From positions 1 through 35,084 of the forward strand of contig JAHYJQ010000002.1 in the NCBI GenBank assembly GCA_019429025.1: 35,084 nt of DNA, in the 5' to 3' direction. Shown piece after piece: positions 9,209-17,262 of this stretch (position 1 is its first letter; every line of letters starts with the position of its first letter). The notes under the pieces were generated by a model. That model was not told the DNA's origin and made no database searches. It saw only the letters and a list, made by a program, of their open reading frames with translations. The translations under genes were made by a program, and so were the position numbers. The stretch comes from Trueperaceae bacterium. Lineage in GTDB: Bacteria; Deinococcota; Deinococci; Deinococcales; Trueperaceae.

Positions 9209-9724
9209 GTGCTCGAGGTCTACCCGATCGGCCGCCCCGACCTGCCACCCGCGCTCGACCTCGGCGCCGTCATGGTCGCCATCGACCGCATCGAGGCCCT
9301 GCCGACGGTGCTGCGCTCGACGCTCGACGGCTGTGGCGATCTCGACCACCCGATCCGCGACGGCGCCTGGCCCATCCGCGCCGTCGTCCACCACCTCGCC
9401 GACACCCACATGAACGCGTTCCTGCGGAGCAAGCGGGTGTTGACCGAGGACGCGCCGACCGTCGAGAGCGTCGACATCGACGCGTGGGCCACGACGGCGG
9501 ACGCTCTGGTGCCGGTCGAGGCCTCGCTGGACCTGATCGCCGCGCTGCACCTGCGCTGGGTGGCGTTGCTGCGCGGCGCCTCGCCCGCCGACCTGGAGCG
9601 GACGTGGCACGTGCGCGCCGACCCGGCGCCCCGCACCGCCTGGCGCCTGGCGCTGATCTACGCCTGGCACGGCGACCACCACACGGCCCAGATCCGCCAG
9701 GCGCGGGAGCACTACGGGCTCTGA
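9209..9724 (+). CDS. DinB superfamily YfiT-like putative metal-dependent hydrolase/thiol transferase
   Basis: The 171-residue protein belongs to the DinB/YfiT four-helix family, some members of which transfer low-molecular-weight thiols. Three potential metal ligands are visible: His61 in RAVVHHLADTHMNAF, and His154 and His158 in YAWHGDHHTAQI. Their spacing (93 and 4 residues) equals that of the metal-binding histidines of Bacillus YfiT. The GTG start at 9209 is preceded by CTGGAGG eight bases away, and a TAGCAT box at 9174-9179 is a likely -10. The gene is divergent from the CoA-transferase. The exact substrate cannot be inferred. Confidence 0.88.
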   Translation: MLEVYPIGRPDLPPALDLGAVMVAIDRIEALPTVLRSTLDGCGDLDHPIRDGAWPIRAVVHHLADTHMNAFLRSKRVLTEDAPTVESVDIDAWATTADALVPVEASLDLIAALHLRWVALLRGASPADLERTWHVRADPAPRTAWRLALIYAWHGDHHTAQIRQAREHYGL

Positions 9725-9755
9725 GCCGTCACGAGCCCCAGGAGACGCCCACCCC

Positions 9756-10472
9756 ATGCGCACCCCCGCCGCGATCGCCCTGACCGCCCTCGCAGTCCTC
9801 GTCGCCGCCTGCTCGCCGCCCGACGGCAACGGCTTCACCAGCGACCCGAACGGCCCCGTGCTCTCCGGCCAGGTCGTCGGCTACGACCGGGCCGAGCCGG
9901 CGCGCGTGCTGGCGCTGTGGCCCGTCGACCCGAACGAGACCTTCGCCGCGGGCGACCTGTTGCTGAACCCGCCGCGCGTGTCCGCGACGCTGATCCGGCC
10001 CGACCGGGTGCGTGCGCCGCTGCTCACGGCGCTCGAGCCGTGCGCGACCCTGAGCGTGACACCCACGGACCTCCGCATCACGTCGTTCCGCTGGCTGGAC
10101 GTCCAGGGCGCCCAGAACCTGATCGGCCAACTCGCCTTGGTCGAGCGCGCGACCGCGGACGCGGTGACGGTGGGCGACGTGAGCTACACCTTCCTGCTCG
10201 CCTCCAGCGACGGCCGCATCGAGGGGTCGTGCGGCGGCAGCGACGATGGCATCGTCGTCCTGAGCGGCGAGTCCCCGTTCTCGGAGACCCACTTCGACGT
10301 CGACCTCGTGCAGGGATGGAACGTGTTGGCGGTGCGAGTGGACGCGCTGACGGCCGACGAACCGCGGCAGCCGCTGATCACGACGACCCGCAGCGCCACC
10401 CCGGCCACGAGCGCCGTCTGGACGTACCAGCCGTACCTCACGACCGAGGGCGCGAACGGGCCTGGTCGGTAG
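9756..10472 (+). CDS. Hypothetical lipoprotein
   Basis: This 238-residue protein was not recognised. It begins with a lipoprotein signal (MRTPAAIALTALAVLVAAC), whose lipobox VAAC puts the lipidated Cys at residue 19. The rest is a soluble, probably beta-rich domain with two further cysteines (near LEPCATLSV and EGSCGGSDDG) that could form a disulfide outside the membrane. It starts 31 bases after the YfiT-like gene, with a GGAG upstream of the ATG, and may be co-transcribed with it. It converges with mgtE. Codon use matches its neighbours, so it looks like a real, lineage-specific gene. Confidence 0.8.
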   Translation: MRTPAAIALTALAVLVAACSPPDGNGFTSDPNGPVLSGQVVGYDRAEPARVLALWPVDPNETFAAGDLLLNPPRVSATLIRPDRVRAPLLTALEPCATLSVTPTDLRITSFRWLDVQGAQNLIGQLALVERATADAVTVGDVSYTFLLASSDGRIEGSCGGSDDGIVVLSGESPFSETHFDVDLVQGWNVLAVRVDALTADEPRQPLITTTRSATPATSAVWTYQPYLTTEGANGPGR

Positions 10473-10521
10473 CCTCTGGGACGCCATCGCGCGGCCGGTT
10501 ACCGCGCGGATCGAGCCAGGC

Positions 10522-11961
10522 TCACAGCAGCGTGCCGCTGAGGAACCACGTCGCGATCGTGAAGAAGATGATGATCCCGGTCACGTCCACCAGCGTGGCG
10601 ATGAACGGCGCCGACGACGTCGCGGGGTCGGCCCCCAGGCGCTTGAGCAGCAGCGGCAGCAGCGAGCCGGAGAGCGAGCCCCAGACGACGACGCCGACGA
10701 GCGACACCCCCACGGTGAGCATCACCAGTGGCCAGTGCTCGCCGTAGGCGCCGAAGGCGAGCGCCCACAGCGCGATGCGGGCGGCGCCCAGGGCACCGAG
10801 GATGACCCCGAGCAGGAACCCGGAGGCGAGCTCCCGCCGCATCACCCACCACCAGTCGGTGAGCCGCACCTCGCCGAGCGCCAGGGCGCGGGTGATCAGC
10901 GTGGCCGCCTGGGCGCCGCTGTTGCCGCCCGAAGCGATGATCAGCGGCAGGAAGATCGCGAGCACCACCGCGCTGGCGAGTTCCTCCTCGTAGAACGACA
11001 TCGCCTCGGCGGTCAGCATGCCGCCGAACAGCAGGATGACGAGCCACACGCCGCGCTTGCGCACCATCGTCCACACCGGCACCTGCAGGTAGGGGTCGTC
11101 GAGCGCCTGCACCCCGCCGAGCATCTGGATGTCCTCGGTCGCCTCGCGCTCCTGCACGTCGAGGACGTCGTCGACCGTGACGATGCCCACCAGCACGCCG
11201 GCGCCGTCGACGACCGGCAGCACCGTGCGGTCGTGGCGCCGGAAGGTCGCCACCGCCGTCTCCTGGTCGTCGAGCACGTTCAGCGCCACGAACGCGCGGT
11301 CCATGAGCGACTCGATCCGCGTCTCCGGGTCGACGGTCAGCAGCTGGCGGATGCGCAGGTCGTCGATGAGGACGCCACCCGAACCGGTGACGTAGAGCAC
11401 GTTGAGCGTCTCGGAGTCCTCGCCGAACACGCGCACGTGCGCCAGCGCCTCGGCCACGGTCCAGGCGGGCTTGACCCGCACGTAGTCCGGGGTCATGAGC
11501 CGGCCGATCGAGTCCTCGGGGTAACCGAGCAGCTGCAGCGCGGTCGCCCGCTCCTCGGCCGAGAGCAGGTTGACCATGCGGACGGTCACCTTGCCCGGCA
11601 GCTCCTCGAGCAGCGCCGTGCGGTCGTCCGCCGACATCTCCTCGAGCACGGCCGCCGCGTCCGCGTCCGACAGCGTGTGCAGCAGGTGCTCCTGGGCGTC
11701 GAAGGAGAGGTGCTCGAACACCTCGAACGCCCGCTCGCGATCGAGCAGGCGGAACGCGACGGCCTCCTGCTCCGCGGGCAGGCGGTCGATCGCCTCGGCG
11801 ACGTCCGGGATCTCGCCGGTGCGCAGGCGCTGCTTCAGGCGGTCGAAGCGCCGCTCGGCGATGCACTGCGCCAGTTCGGCGCTGAGCGTCCCGACCGGAT
11901 CGGCGTCGAAAGCGTCAGGCGCGACCTGGGTGACGGGCGCGTCGGAGGGGGTCGGGTTCAT
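10522..11961 (-). CDS. mgtE: Magnesium transporter MgtE
   Basis: MgtE is a dimeric Mg2+ channel gated by cytoplasmic Mg2+. The 479-residue product shows the full layout: an N domain of short helical repeats (about 30-155), a pair of CBS domains (about 155-280, e.g. LMTPDYVRVKPAWTVAEAL and RTVLPVVDGAGVLVGIVTVDDVLD), the plug helix, and five membrane segments from about residue 305. The pore motifs LIIASGGNSGAQAATLITR and FIATLVDVTGIIIFF are intact, the latter with the selectivity Asp. The ATG at 11961 has GAGG seven bases upstream. A stronger GGAGGT lies further up, next to another ATG that opens a short overlapping frame (see 11915-11980). A TACAAT box near 12030 on this strand is a possible promoter. 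Confidence 0.97.
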   Translation of the reverse strand: MNPTPSDAPVTQVAPDAFDADPVGTLSAELAQCIAERRFDRLKQRLRTGEIPDVAEAIDRLPAEQEAVAFRLLDRERAFEVFEHLSFDAQEHLLHTLSDADAAAVLEEMSADDRTALLEELPGKVTVRMVNLLSAEERATALQLLGYPEDSIGRLMTPDYVRVKPAWTVAEALAHVRVFGEDSETLNVLYVTGSGGVLIDDLRIRQLLTVDPETRIESLMDRAFVALNVLDDQETAVATFRRHDRTVLPVVDGAGVLVGIVTVDDVLDVQEREATEDIQMLGGVQALDDPYLQVPVWTMVRKRGVWLVILLFGGMLTAEAMSFYEEELASAVVLAIFLPLIIASGGNSGAQAATLITRALALGEVRLTDWWWVMRRELASGFLLGVILGALGAARIALWALAFGAYGEHWPLVMLTVGVSLVGVVVWGSLSGSLLPLLLKRLGADPATSSAPFIATLVDVTGIIIFFTIATWFLSGTLL

Positions 11962-11980
11962 CGCTCTGCCTCGCCTTCAT
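11915..11980 (-). CDS. Possible 21-codon leader ORF overlapping the mgtE start
   Basis: On the minus strand a GGAGGT sits six bases before an ATG at 11980. This opens MKARQSDEPDPLRRARHPGRA and stops at 11915, overlapping the first 47 bases of mgtE in another frame. The ribosome binding site is better than that of mgtE itself. It could be a leader peptide or a chance ORF; only the ORF and its binding site are seen directly. Confidence 0.3.
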   Translation of the reverse strand: MKARQSDEPDPLRRARHPGRA

Positions 11981-12103
11981 CGCCGCACCTCCGGGGGATG
12001 GCGCGCCGCCGCTGGAGGCGGCGACGCCAAACACGATTGTATCGGGACGGCTGCACCTTCCGCTCGTGACCCGCCCGGGCCAGGCTGGTCGCGAGGAGAG
12101 CCG

Positions 12104-12667
12104 ATGGCAGAGGTCCTGATCGTCTACGCGACCGAGCTCGGGCACACCCGGCGCATCGCGGAGAGGGTGGCCAGCGAGATGATGCGTTCGGCCGGCCACC
12201 GGCCGTCGGTCGCGAGCTCGGACGCCGCGCCCGACCTCGGCCGCTTCGACGCCGTCATCGTGGGTGCGCCCGTGCGCACGAGCGCCTTCGTGGAGGCGAT
12301 CGAGGGCTACGTTCGCGACCACGCGGGCGACCTCGGCCGCCGCCCCAGCGCGCTCTTCTCGGTCTGCGCCCCGGACGACCACGACGACCGCACCTGCCGC
12401 GACGCGCTCGACGCCTACCTGCGCGCGCTGCAGCACGAGACCGGCTGGTACCCCGACGTCATCGCCAGCTTCGCCGGCGTCCGCCCCTACACCCACATCG
12501 GCATGGCGCACCAGGTCCTGACCGCCGGGACACCGGAGGCGGCGGAGCACGAGCTGGGCGCCACGGACTGGGACGCCGTCTCGGGCTTCGTCGAGGCCTT
12601 CCTGCACCACCTGCACCGCGCCCTTGGGGCGCGCCCGGTCAGTTCAACTCATCCAGCGTCAACCTGA
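12104..12667 (+). CDS. Flavodoxin domain protein, HemG-like
   Basis: A 187-residue flavodoxin-fold protein, most like the menaquinone-dependent protoporphyrinogen oxidase (HemG) group. The FMN phosphate loop lies in VLIVYATELGHTRRIAERVA at the N-terminus. FDAVIVGAPVRTSAFVEAIEGYVRDH and RRPSALFSVC follow, and TGWYPDVIASFAGVRPYTHIGM matches the family's C-terminal TGW...FAG...Y segment. The start has GAGGAGA six bases upstream. No other haem gene is near, so oxidation of protoporphyrinogen is not assured; a general FMN redox role is possible. The last 29 bases overlap, tail to tail, the YfbR-like gene on the other strand. Confidence 0.82.
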   Translation: MAEVLIVYATELGHTRRIAERVASEMMRSAGHRPSVASSDAAPDLGRFDAVIVGAPVRTSAFVEAIEGYVRDHAGDLGRRPSALFSVCAPDDHDDRTCRDALDAYLRALQHETGWYPDVIASFAGVRPYTHIGMAHQVLTAGTPEAAEHELGATDWDAVSGFVEAFLHHLHRALGARPVSSTHPAST

Positions 12668-13220
12668 AGCTGGGGACGTACAGGGCGACGAAGCGGTCGA
12701 CCTCGGGATCGCCGAGCACATCGAGACCCCGGCGGATCGACGCCTCCGCGCGCTCGAACTCGCGGTTGCCCGCCTTGGCCTCCTCCACGCACTTGAGGTA
12801 GGCGCAGAGCTTGTCGGCGAGCTTGACCAAGCGCCAGGCCTCGCCGTCCTCGGCGCGGGCGAACAGCAGCGGCTCGTAGGCGGCGCGCAACGGCTCCGGC
12901 ACCATCTCGAGCAGCTTGTGCTTGGCGACCTCGCCCAGGTCGGCGACGGCGTCGCGCACCTGCGGGTTGAAGTACTTGATGGGGCTGGGCACGTCGCCGG
13001 TGATGACCTCCTCGGCGTCGTGGAAGACGGCCAGCAGGGCCGTGCGCTCCGGATCGACGGCCCGTCGGCCGAGGCGCTCGTTCTGCAGGAGCGCGAGCGC
13101 GTGCGCGATCATCGCCACCTGCAGGCTGTGCTCCTGGATGTTCTCGCTCGACGTGTTGCGCATGAGGCCCCAGCGCTGGATGAACTTCATGCGGGAGAGG
13201 TAGGCGAAGAAGTGACTCAC
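12639..13220 (-). CDS. HD-domain 5'-deoxynucleotidase, YfbR-like
   Basis: YfbR enzymes dephosphorylate deoxynucleoside 5'-monophosphates. With the GTG start at 13220 the product has 193 residues and aligns end to end with E. coli YfbR: SHFFAYLSRMKFIQRWGLMRN, ENIQEHSLQVAMIAHALA, FHDAEEVITGDVPSPIKYFN, LADKLCAYLKCVEEAKAGNREF and VPSFRLTLDEL. The metal ligands are His31, His67-Asp68 and Asp136. A longer frame to 13361 is open but unrelated to the family. There is no Shine-Dalgarno; TACGAT lies six bases before the GTG, so the mRNA is probably leaderless. Confidence 0.93.
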   Translation of the reverse strand: MSHFFAYLSRMKFIQRWGLMRNTSSENIQEHSLQVAMIAHALALLQNERLGRRAVDPERTALLAVFHDAEEVITGDVPSPIKYFNPQVRDAVADLGEVAKHKLLEMVPEPLRAAYEPLLFARAEDGEAWRLVKLADKLCAYLKCVEEAKAGNREFERAEASIRRGLDVLGDPEVDRFVALYVPSFRLTLDELN

Positions 13221-13394
13221 TGGGGCATCGTAGCGCGGGGGGTGGCACCGCGAGCGTGTTGGCCCATTGTGCGTGTGGGGCGCGTCACCACCGCCGGCCG
13301 GTTGCATCGGTGCGCTGCGCCACGACGTGCTGGCCGTCGCACTCGCGCCCGCCACCCACACGCCCCCACGACCGCCCCCCCGTGAGAGTTGTCA

Positions 13395-13423
13395 TTGACG
13401 CCCCGCACCCCGCCCCGTACGCT
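13395..13423 (+). promoter_or_regulatory. Sigma-70-type promoter for the small lipoprotein gene
   Basis: TTGACG (13395-13400) and TACGCT (13418-13423) are separated by exactly 17 bases, the best -35/-10 pair in the window. A GAGGAGG ribosome site and GTG start follow at 13445, so the leader is short. Confidence 0.75.
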
Positions 13424-13444
13424 GACGCCAGAGGAGGCTCCACC

Positions 13445-13792
13445 GTGAAGCGTACCGTCCTGGTGCTCACCGGACTGATCGCCATCCTGCTCGCCGCGTG
13501 CGCGCCGACGTCCCTGGTCGCGACCAACGTCGTCCCACGCCTCATCAGTGCCAGCCCCCCGAAAGCCGACGGCGAAGTGCTGCTGCAGGGCCGCTACTTT
13601 GGTGGCGGCGGCGAGGGCAGCTACGTGTTGGTCGGCGCGAACATGAACGGCGAGGGCGGCGTCGAGGCGACCACCGCCAACTGGTCGACGACCCGCATCA
13701 CCTTCGACCCGCCGGCCCAGGTGGGCCCAGGCTACGTGTTCGTCGTGGTGGGCGGCACCCTCAGCAACGGCCTGCCCCTCGACCTTCCCTGA
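13445..13792 (+). CDS. Small putative lipoprotein
   Basis: A 115-residue protein starting at GTG 13445, with GAGGAGG seven bases before it. The N-terminus MKRTVLVLTGLIAILLAAC is a lipoprotein signal with Cys19 as the lipidated residue. The remaining 96 residues are Gly-rich and beta-like (PPKADGEVLLQGRYFGG, TTRITFDPPAQVGPGYVFVVVGG, SNGLPLDL). They resemble a single IPT/TIG-like immunoglobulin fold, but that match is weak. It has its own promoter and is closed by a strong terminator, so it is a single-gene unit. Function unknown. Confidence 0.8.
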   Translation: MKRTVLVLTGLIAILLAACAPTSLVATNVVPRLISASPPKADGEVLLQGRYFGGGGEGSYVLVGANMNGEGGVEATTANWSTTRITFDPPAQVGPGYVFVVVGGTLSNGLPLDLP

Positions 13793-13810
13793 AGGCGCCA
13801 TCGCGCCCGT

Positions 13811-13850
13811 GCGCCCGACCGCGTGAGTCCCGCGCGGTCGGGCGCTTCTT
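13811..13850 (+). terminator. Rho-independent terminator
   Basis: A perfect 13-bp stem (GCGCCCGACCGCG at 13811-13823 with its complement at 13833-13845) and a 9-base loop are followed by TTCTTCGT. It closes the lipoprotein gene before hisS. Confidence 0.85.
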
Positions 13851-13903
13851 CGTGCCGTGTCCCGGACGGCCGGCGGTCCCGGGACGCCGGTGGCGGTGCC
13901 GTG

Positions 13904-13909
13904 TAGACT
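13904..13909 (+). promoter_or_regulatory. -10 box for leaderless hisS
   Basis: TAGACT ends seven bases before the hisS ATG. Transcription would start at or next to the start codon, and no Shine-Dalgarno is present between them. No clear -35 is seen. Confidence 0.6.
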
Positions 13910-13916
13910 CGCGGCG

Positions 13917-15227
13917 ATGAAGTTGCGCGCCGTCAAGGGCACGAACGACCGCCTCCCCGCCGACCAGCCCCGCTGGCACCACGTCATCGACGCCGCCGCC
14001 CGCGTGCTCGGCCGCGCCGGCGTCCGGGAGATCACCACGCCCATCTTCGAGTTCGCCGAGGTGTTCGAGCGCTCCGTCGGCGAGGCCGCCGACCTCGTCG
14101 TCCAGAAGGAGATGTACACTTTCGACGACCGCGGCGGGCGCCGGCTGACGCTGCGTCCGGAGTTCACCGCCGGGGTCCTGCGTGCGTTCGTCGAGCACGG
14201 GATGCACACCTGGCCGAGCCCGGTGAAGCTGTGGAGCCACGGGCCGGCGTTCCGCGCCGAGAACGTCCAGCGCGGTCGCTACCGTCAGTTCCACCAGGTC
14301 AACCTGGAGATCGTCGGCACCGCCGCGCCCGTCGCCGACGCGGAGGCGATCGCGCTGTTCGCGGACGTGCTGCGCGCGCTGGGCCTGCGCGGCGTGCGGG
14401 TGGCGCTCGGATCGGTGGGCGACCCGGACGACCGGGCGGCCTACAACGCCTACCTCCGCGCCGCCCTCGAGCCGCACGCGGAGGAGCTCAGCGAGACGAG
14501 CCGCGAGCGGCTGCGCCTCAACCCGATGCGCGTCCTGGACGCCAAGGACCCCGGCGACCGGGCCCTGGTGGCGCCCCTGAAGCGTCCGCTGGACTTCCTG
14601 AACCCGGCGTCCCGGGCGCACTTCGACGCCGTCGCCGCCTGCCTCGACGCCTGGGGCGTGCCCTACGACGTCGATCCCGGGATCGTGCGCGGCCTCGACT
14701 ACTACCGGCGCACCGCCTTCGAGATCCACGCGGAGGGCATCGGTGCGCAGTCGGCGCTGGGCGGCGGCGGGCGCTACGACGGCCTCGTCGCCCAGCTCGG
14801 AGGGCCCGACGTGCCCGGCATCGGCTGGGCTTTCGGCATCGAGCGCGTCCTCGACGCGCTGACGCAGGCCGAGGTCGCGGCGCCCGAGCCCGAGCGGCCG
14901 CTGCTCTTCCTGGTGCCGATGGACGAGGACGCCGTGGCGGAGGCCGCGGGGATCGCCCGCGAGCTGCGCGCGCACGCCCGCGTCGAGCACGCCTACGTCA
15001 GGCGGGCGGCGGGCAAGGGCCTGCGCGACGCCGACCGCAGCGGCGCGCGCTTCGCGGGTCTCCTCGGCGAGCGCGAACGGGAGGACGGCGTCGTCCAGCT
15101 CAAGGACCTCGCGAGCGGCGCCGAACGGCGGCTGATGCTGAGCGAACTGCCGGCCTGGATCGTGGCCGAGGCGTCGACCACATCGGATTCGACCGAGCCC
15201 GAGCCGACCGCGTCCGACGCGGTCTGA
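13917..15227 (+). CDS. hisS: Histidine-tRNA ligase
   Basis: HisRS charges tRNA-His. The 436-residue product starts [13 protein letters not shown], the normal N-terminus. Class II motifs are clear: motif 1 around [32 protein letters not shown], motif 2 [14 protein letters not shown] and [27 protein letters not shown], the histidine-specific [15 protein letters not shown] and [15 protein letters not shown], and motif 3 [15 protein letters not shown]. The C-terminal anticodon-binding domain covers about 325-420. The last 15 residues are an acidic Ser/Thr/Glu tail. aspS starts ten bases after its stop, so the two synthetase genes form an operon, driven by a leaderless-type promoter at 13904. Confidence 0.97.
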   Translation: MKLRAVKGTNDRLPADQPRWHHVIDAAARVLGRAGVREITTPIFEFAEVFERSVGEAADLVVQKEMYTFDDRGGRRLTLRPEFTAGVLRAFVEHGMHTWPSPVKLWSHGPAFRAENVQRGRYRQFHQVNLEIVGTAAPVADAEAIALFADVLRALGLRGVRVALGSVGDPDDRAAYNAYLRAALEPHAEELSETSRERLRLNPMRVLDAKDPGDRALVAPLKRPLDFLNPASRAHFDAVAACLDAWGVPYDVDPGIVRGLDYYRRTAFEIHAEGIGAQSALGGGGRYDGLVAQLGGPDVPGIGWAFGIERVLDALTQAEVAAPEPERPLLFLVPMDEDAVAEAAGIARELRAHARVEHAYVRRAAGKGLRDADRSGARFAGLLGEREREDGVVQLKDLASGAERRLMLSELPAWIVAEASTTSDSTEPEPTASDAV

Positions 15228-15237
15228 GAGGAACAGC

Positions 15238-17262
15238 ATGCGACGCACGCACACTTGCGGCGCCCTGCGCGCCGACCACGAGGGCGAGGCCGTGATCCTG
15301 CAGGGCTGGGTCCACCGCCGCCGCGACCTCGGCGGCCTGATCTTCCTCGACCTGCGCGACCGCGACGGCATGACGCAGGTCGTCGTCGAGCCCGCCGCCG
15401 GCGATGCCGCGTTCGCGACCGCCGGCTCCCTGCGCAGCGAGTGGGTCGTCGAGATCGAGGGCGCGGTGCGCCTACGGCCCGAGGGCCAGCGGAGCGACCG
15501 CCTCGCGACGGGAGCCGTCGAGGTCGTGGCCAACGGCGTGACCGTGCTGTCCGAGGCCCGGACCCCGCCCTTCCCGGTGGACGACGGCGCCGGCAAGGCG
15601 GGGGCCGTCAACGAGGACCTGCGGCTGCGGCATCGCTACCTCGACCTGCGAAGGCCCGAGGCCATGGCACCGTTGTTGGTGCGACACGCCGTCATCCGGG
15701 AGATCTGGCGCTACCTCGACGAGCATGGCTTCGTGCAGGTCGAGACCCCGCTCCTCACGCGCAGCACGCCCGAGGGGGCGCGCGACTACGTCGTGCCGGC
15801 CCGCGGGCAGCCCGGCCACGTGTACGCGCTCCCCCAGTCGCCCCAGCTGTTCAAGCAGATGCTGATGATGGGCGGCGTGGACCGCTACTTCCAGGTCGCC
15901 CGCTGCTTCCGCGACGAGGACCTGCGTGCCGACCGCCAGCCCGACTTCACGCAACTCGACATCGAGATGGCCTTCGTCGAGCAGGACGACGTCCTCGCCC
16001 TCAACGAGGGGCTGATGGCCGCCGTCGTGCACGGCGCGACGGGCCGGGGCGTGGCGACGCCCTTCCCGCGCATCGGCTACCGCGAGGCGCTCGACCGCTT
16101 CGGCTCCGACAAGCCGGACGTGCGCTTCGGGCTCGAGCTCACCGACCTCGACGAGCTCTTCGGGGCGACCGGGGTGCGGGCGTTCCGGGCGGCGCTGGAC
16201 GATGGCGGCGCCGTCCGCGGGCTGCGCGTGCCCGTTGACCTCGCCGCCGACCTCAGCCGCAAGGCGATCGAGGGTCTCGAGGCGGTCGCGAAGCGTCACG
16301 GCGCCGCCGGTCTCGCCTGGCTGCGGCGGACCGAGGACGGCTTCAGCGGCCCGTTGGCCAAGGCGCTCTCCCCCGACGAGCAGGCGCGCCTGCTCGCGGC
16401 GACCCCCGGCGTCGGCGATGTGTGGCTCCTGGTCGCCGATCGCTGGGCCACGGCGTGCACCGCGCTCGGCGCGGTCAGGTTGCACCTGCGCGACGCGCTC
16501 GCCGTGCCGTTCGACGCGGACGCGCTGGCCTTCCTGTGGGTCGTCGACTTCCCGCTGCTCGAGCAGGACCCGGACACGGGCGCCTGGACCTACATGCACC
16601 ACCCCTTCACGCGCCCGCGCGACGAGGACCTCGCGTGGCTCGAGAGCGATCCCGGACGCGTGCGGGCGTGGGCCTACGACCTGGTCCTCAACGGCAGCGA
16701 GATCGGCGGCGGCTCGCTTCGTATCCACCGCGAGGACGTGCAGCATCGGATGTTCGCGGCGCTCGGCTTCACCGCCGCGGAGGCGCGCCGGCGCTTCGGC
16801 TTCTTCCTCGACGCGCTGGCCTACGGCACGCCGCCGCACGGCGGCATCGCCTGGGGCCTCGACCGGCTCGTCATGCTGCTCGCGGGGGCCCGTTCGCTGC
16901 GCGACGTCATCGCGTTCCCCAAGAACCAGCGTGGCTTCGACCCGCTCACCGACGCGCCGGCCGCCGCCGAACCGGGCCAGCTCGAGGAGCTGGGCCTGAC
17001 GGTGCTGCGCCCGGATGACGGCGTCGCCGAAGGCGTTCGCCGGGTCTCCTCCGCCGGCGAAACCACGGCGGATTCGGATTCGGGGGCGAACGCCGAAGGC
17101 GTTCGCCGGGTCGCCGCCGACGACCCAGCTCCCGGTGAAGGGGCGAACGCCGAAGGCGTTCGCCGGGTCGCCGCCGACGACCCAGCTCCCGGTGAAGGGG
17201 CGAACGCCGAAGGCGTTCGCCGGGTCTCCTTCGCCGGCGAAGCCGGCGAAGGAGACACATGA
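15238..17262 (+). CDS. aspS: Aspartate-tRNA ligase with unusual repeat-encoded C-terminal tail
   Basis: This is a bacterial-type AspRS of 674 residues, about 85 more than usual. It has an OB-fold anticodon domain ([43 protein letters not shown]), the catalytic core with motif 2 [23 protein letters not shown], the bacterial GAD insert (about 290-415) and motif 3 [15 protein letters not shown]. The fold ends near residue 587 ([15 protein letters not shown] is the normal end region). After that come four (N/V)AEGVRRV units joined by [11 protein letters not shown], encoded by palindromic DNA repeats. His26 in GWVHRRRD is the residue linked in Pseudomonas to relaxed tRNA choice. ATG 15238 has GAGAGGA upstream. 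The stop overlaps the HAD start (ATGA). Confidence 0.97.
   Translation: MRRTHTCGALRADHEGEAVILQGWVHRRRDLGGLIFLDLRDRDGMTQVVVEPAAGDAAFATAGSLRSEWVVEIEGAVRLRPEGQRSDRLATGAVEVVANGVTVLSEARTPPFPVDDGAGKAGAVNEDLRLRHRYLDLRRPEAMAPLLVRHAVIREIWRYLDEHGFVQVETPLLTRSTPEGARDYVVPARGQPGHVYALPQSPQLFKQMLMMGGVDRYFQVARCFRDEDLRADRQPDFTQLDIEMAFVEQDDVLALNEGLMAAVVHGATGRGVATPFPRIGYREALDRFGSDKPDVRFGLELTDLDELFGATGVRAFRAALDDGGAVRGLRVPVDLAADLSRKAIEGLEAVAKRHGAAGLAWLRRTEDGFSGPLAKALSPDEQARLLAATPGVGDVWLLVADRWATACTALGAVRLHLRDALAVPFDADALAFLWVVDFPLLEQDPDTGAWTYMHHPFTRPRDEDLAWLESDPGRVRAWAYDLVLNGSEIGGGSLRIHREDVQHRMFAALGFTAAEARRRFGFFLDALAYGTPPHGGIAWGLDRLVMLLAGARSLRDVIAFPKNQRGFDPLTDAPAAAEPGQLEELGLTVLRPDDGVAEGVRRVSSAGETTADSDSGANAEGVRRVAADDPAPGEGANAEGVRRVAADDPAPGEGANAEGVRRVSFAGEAGEGDT
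17021..17220 (+). repeat. Palindromic 57-bp repeat array inside the 3' end of aspS
   Basis: A 21-base palindrome (arms GCGAACGCC and GGCGTTCGC around GAA) occurs perfectly at 17086-17106, 17143-17163 and 17200-17220. The period is exactly 57 bases. A degenerate copy lies at about 17021-17040. Each full unit also holds a second hairpin, GGGTCG/CGACCC, at 17108-17126 and 17165-17183. Because 57 is divisible by three the array stays in frame and is translated into the AspRS tail. It resembles a REP-like or small dispersed palindromic element that has multiplied in place. Confidence 0.92.
17225..17255 (+). promoter_or_regulatory. Perfect hairpin that buries the HAD gene's ribosome binding site
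   Basis: Arms of 14 bases (TCTCCTTCGCCGGC, 17225-17238, and its exact complement at 17242-17255) flank the loop GAA. The right arm contains GAAGGAGA, the Shine-Dalgarno of the HAD gene starting at 17259. When folded the site would be paired. Ribosomes finishing aspS would open it, which fits translational coupling. Confidence 0.7.

Noticed and set aside
13221-13361. Longer N-terminus for the YfbR-like protein
   Set aside because: The extra 47 residues do not match the family, and the -10 box lies just before the GTG at 13220.
13217-15611. A 616-residue minus-strand frame over hisS
   Set aside because: It is antisense to a clear histidyl-tRNA synthetase and has no recognisable domain.
17021-17220. 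CRISPR-like array at the end of aspS
   Set aside because: The repeats are tandem units without unique spacers, lie in a coding frame and have no cas genes near.
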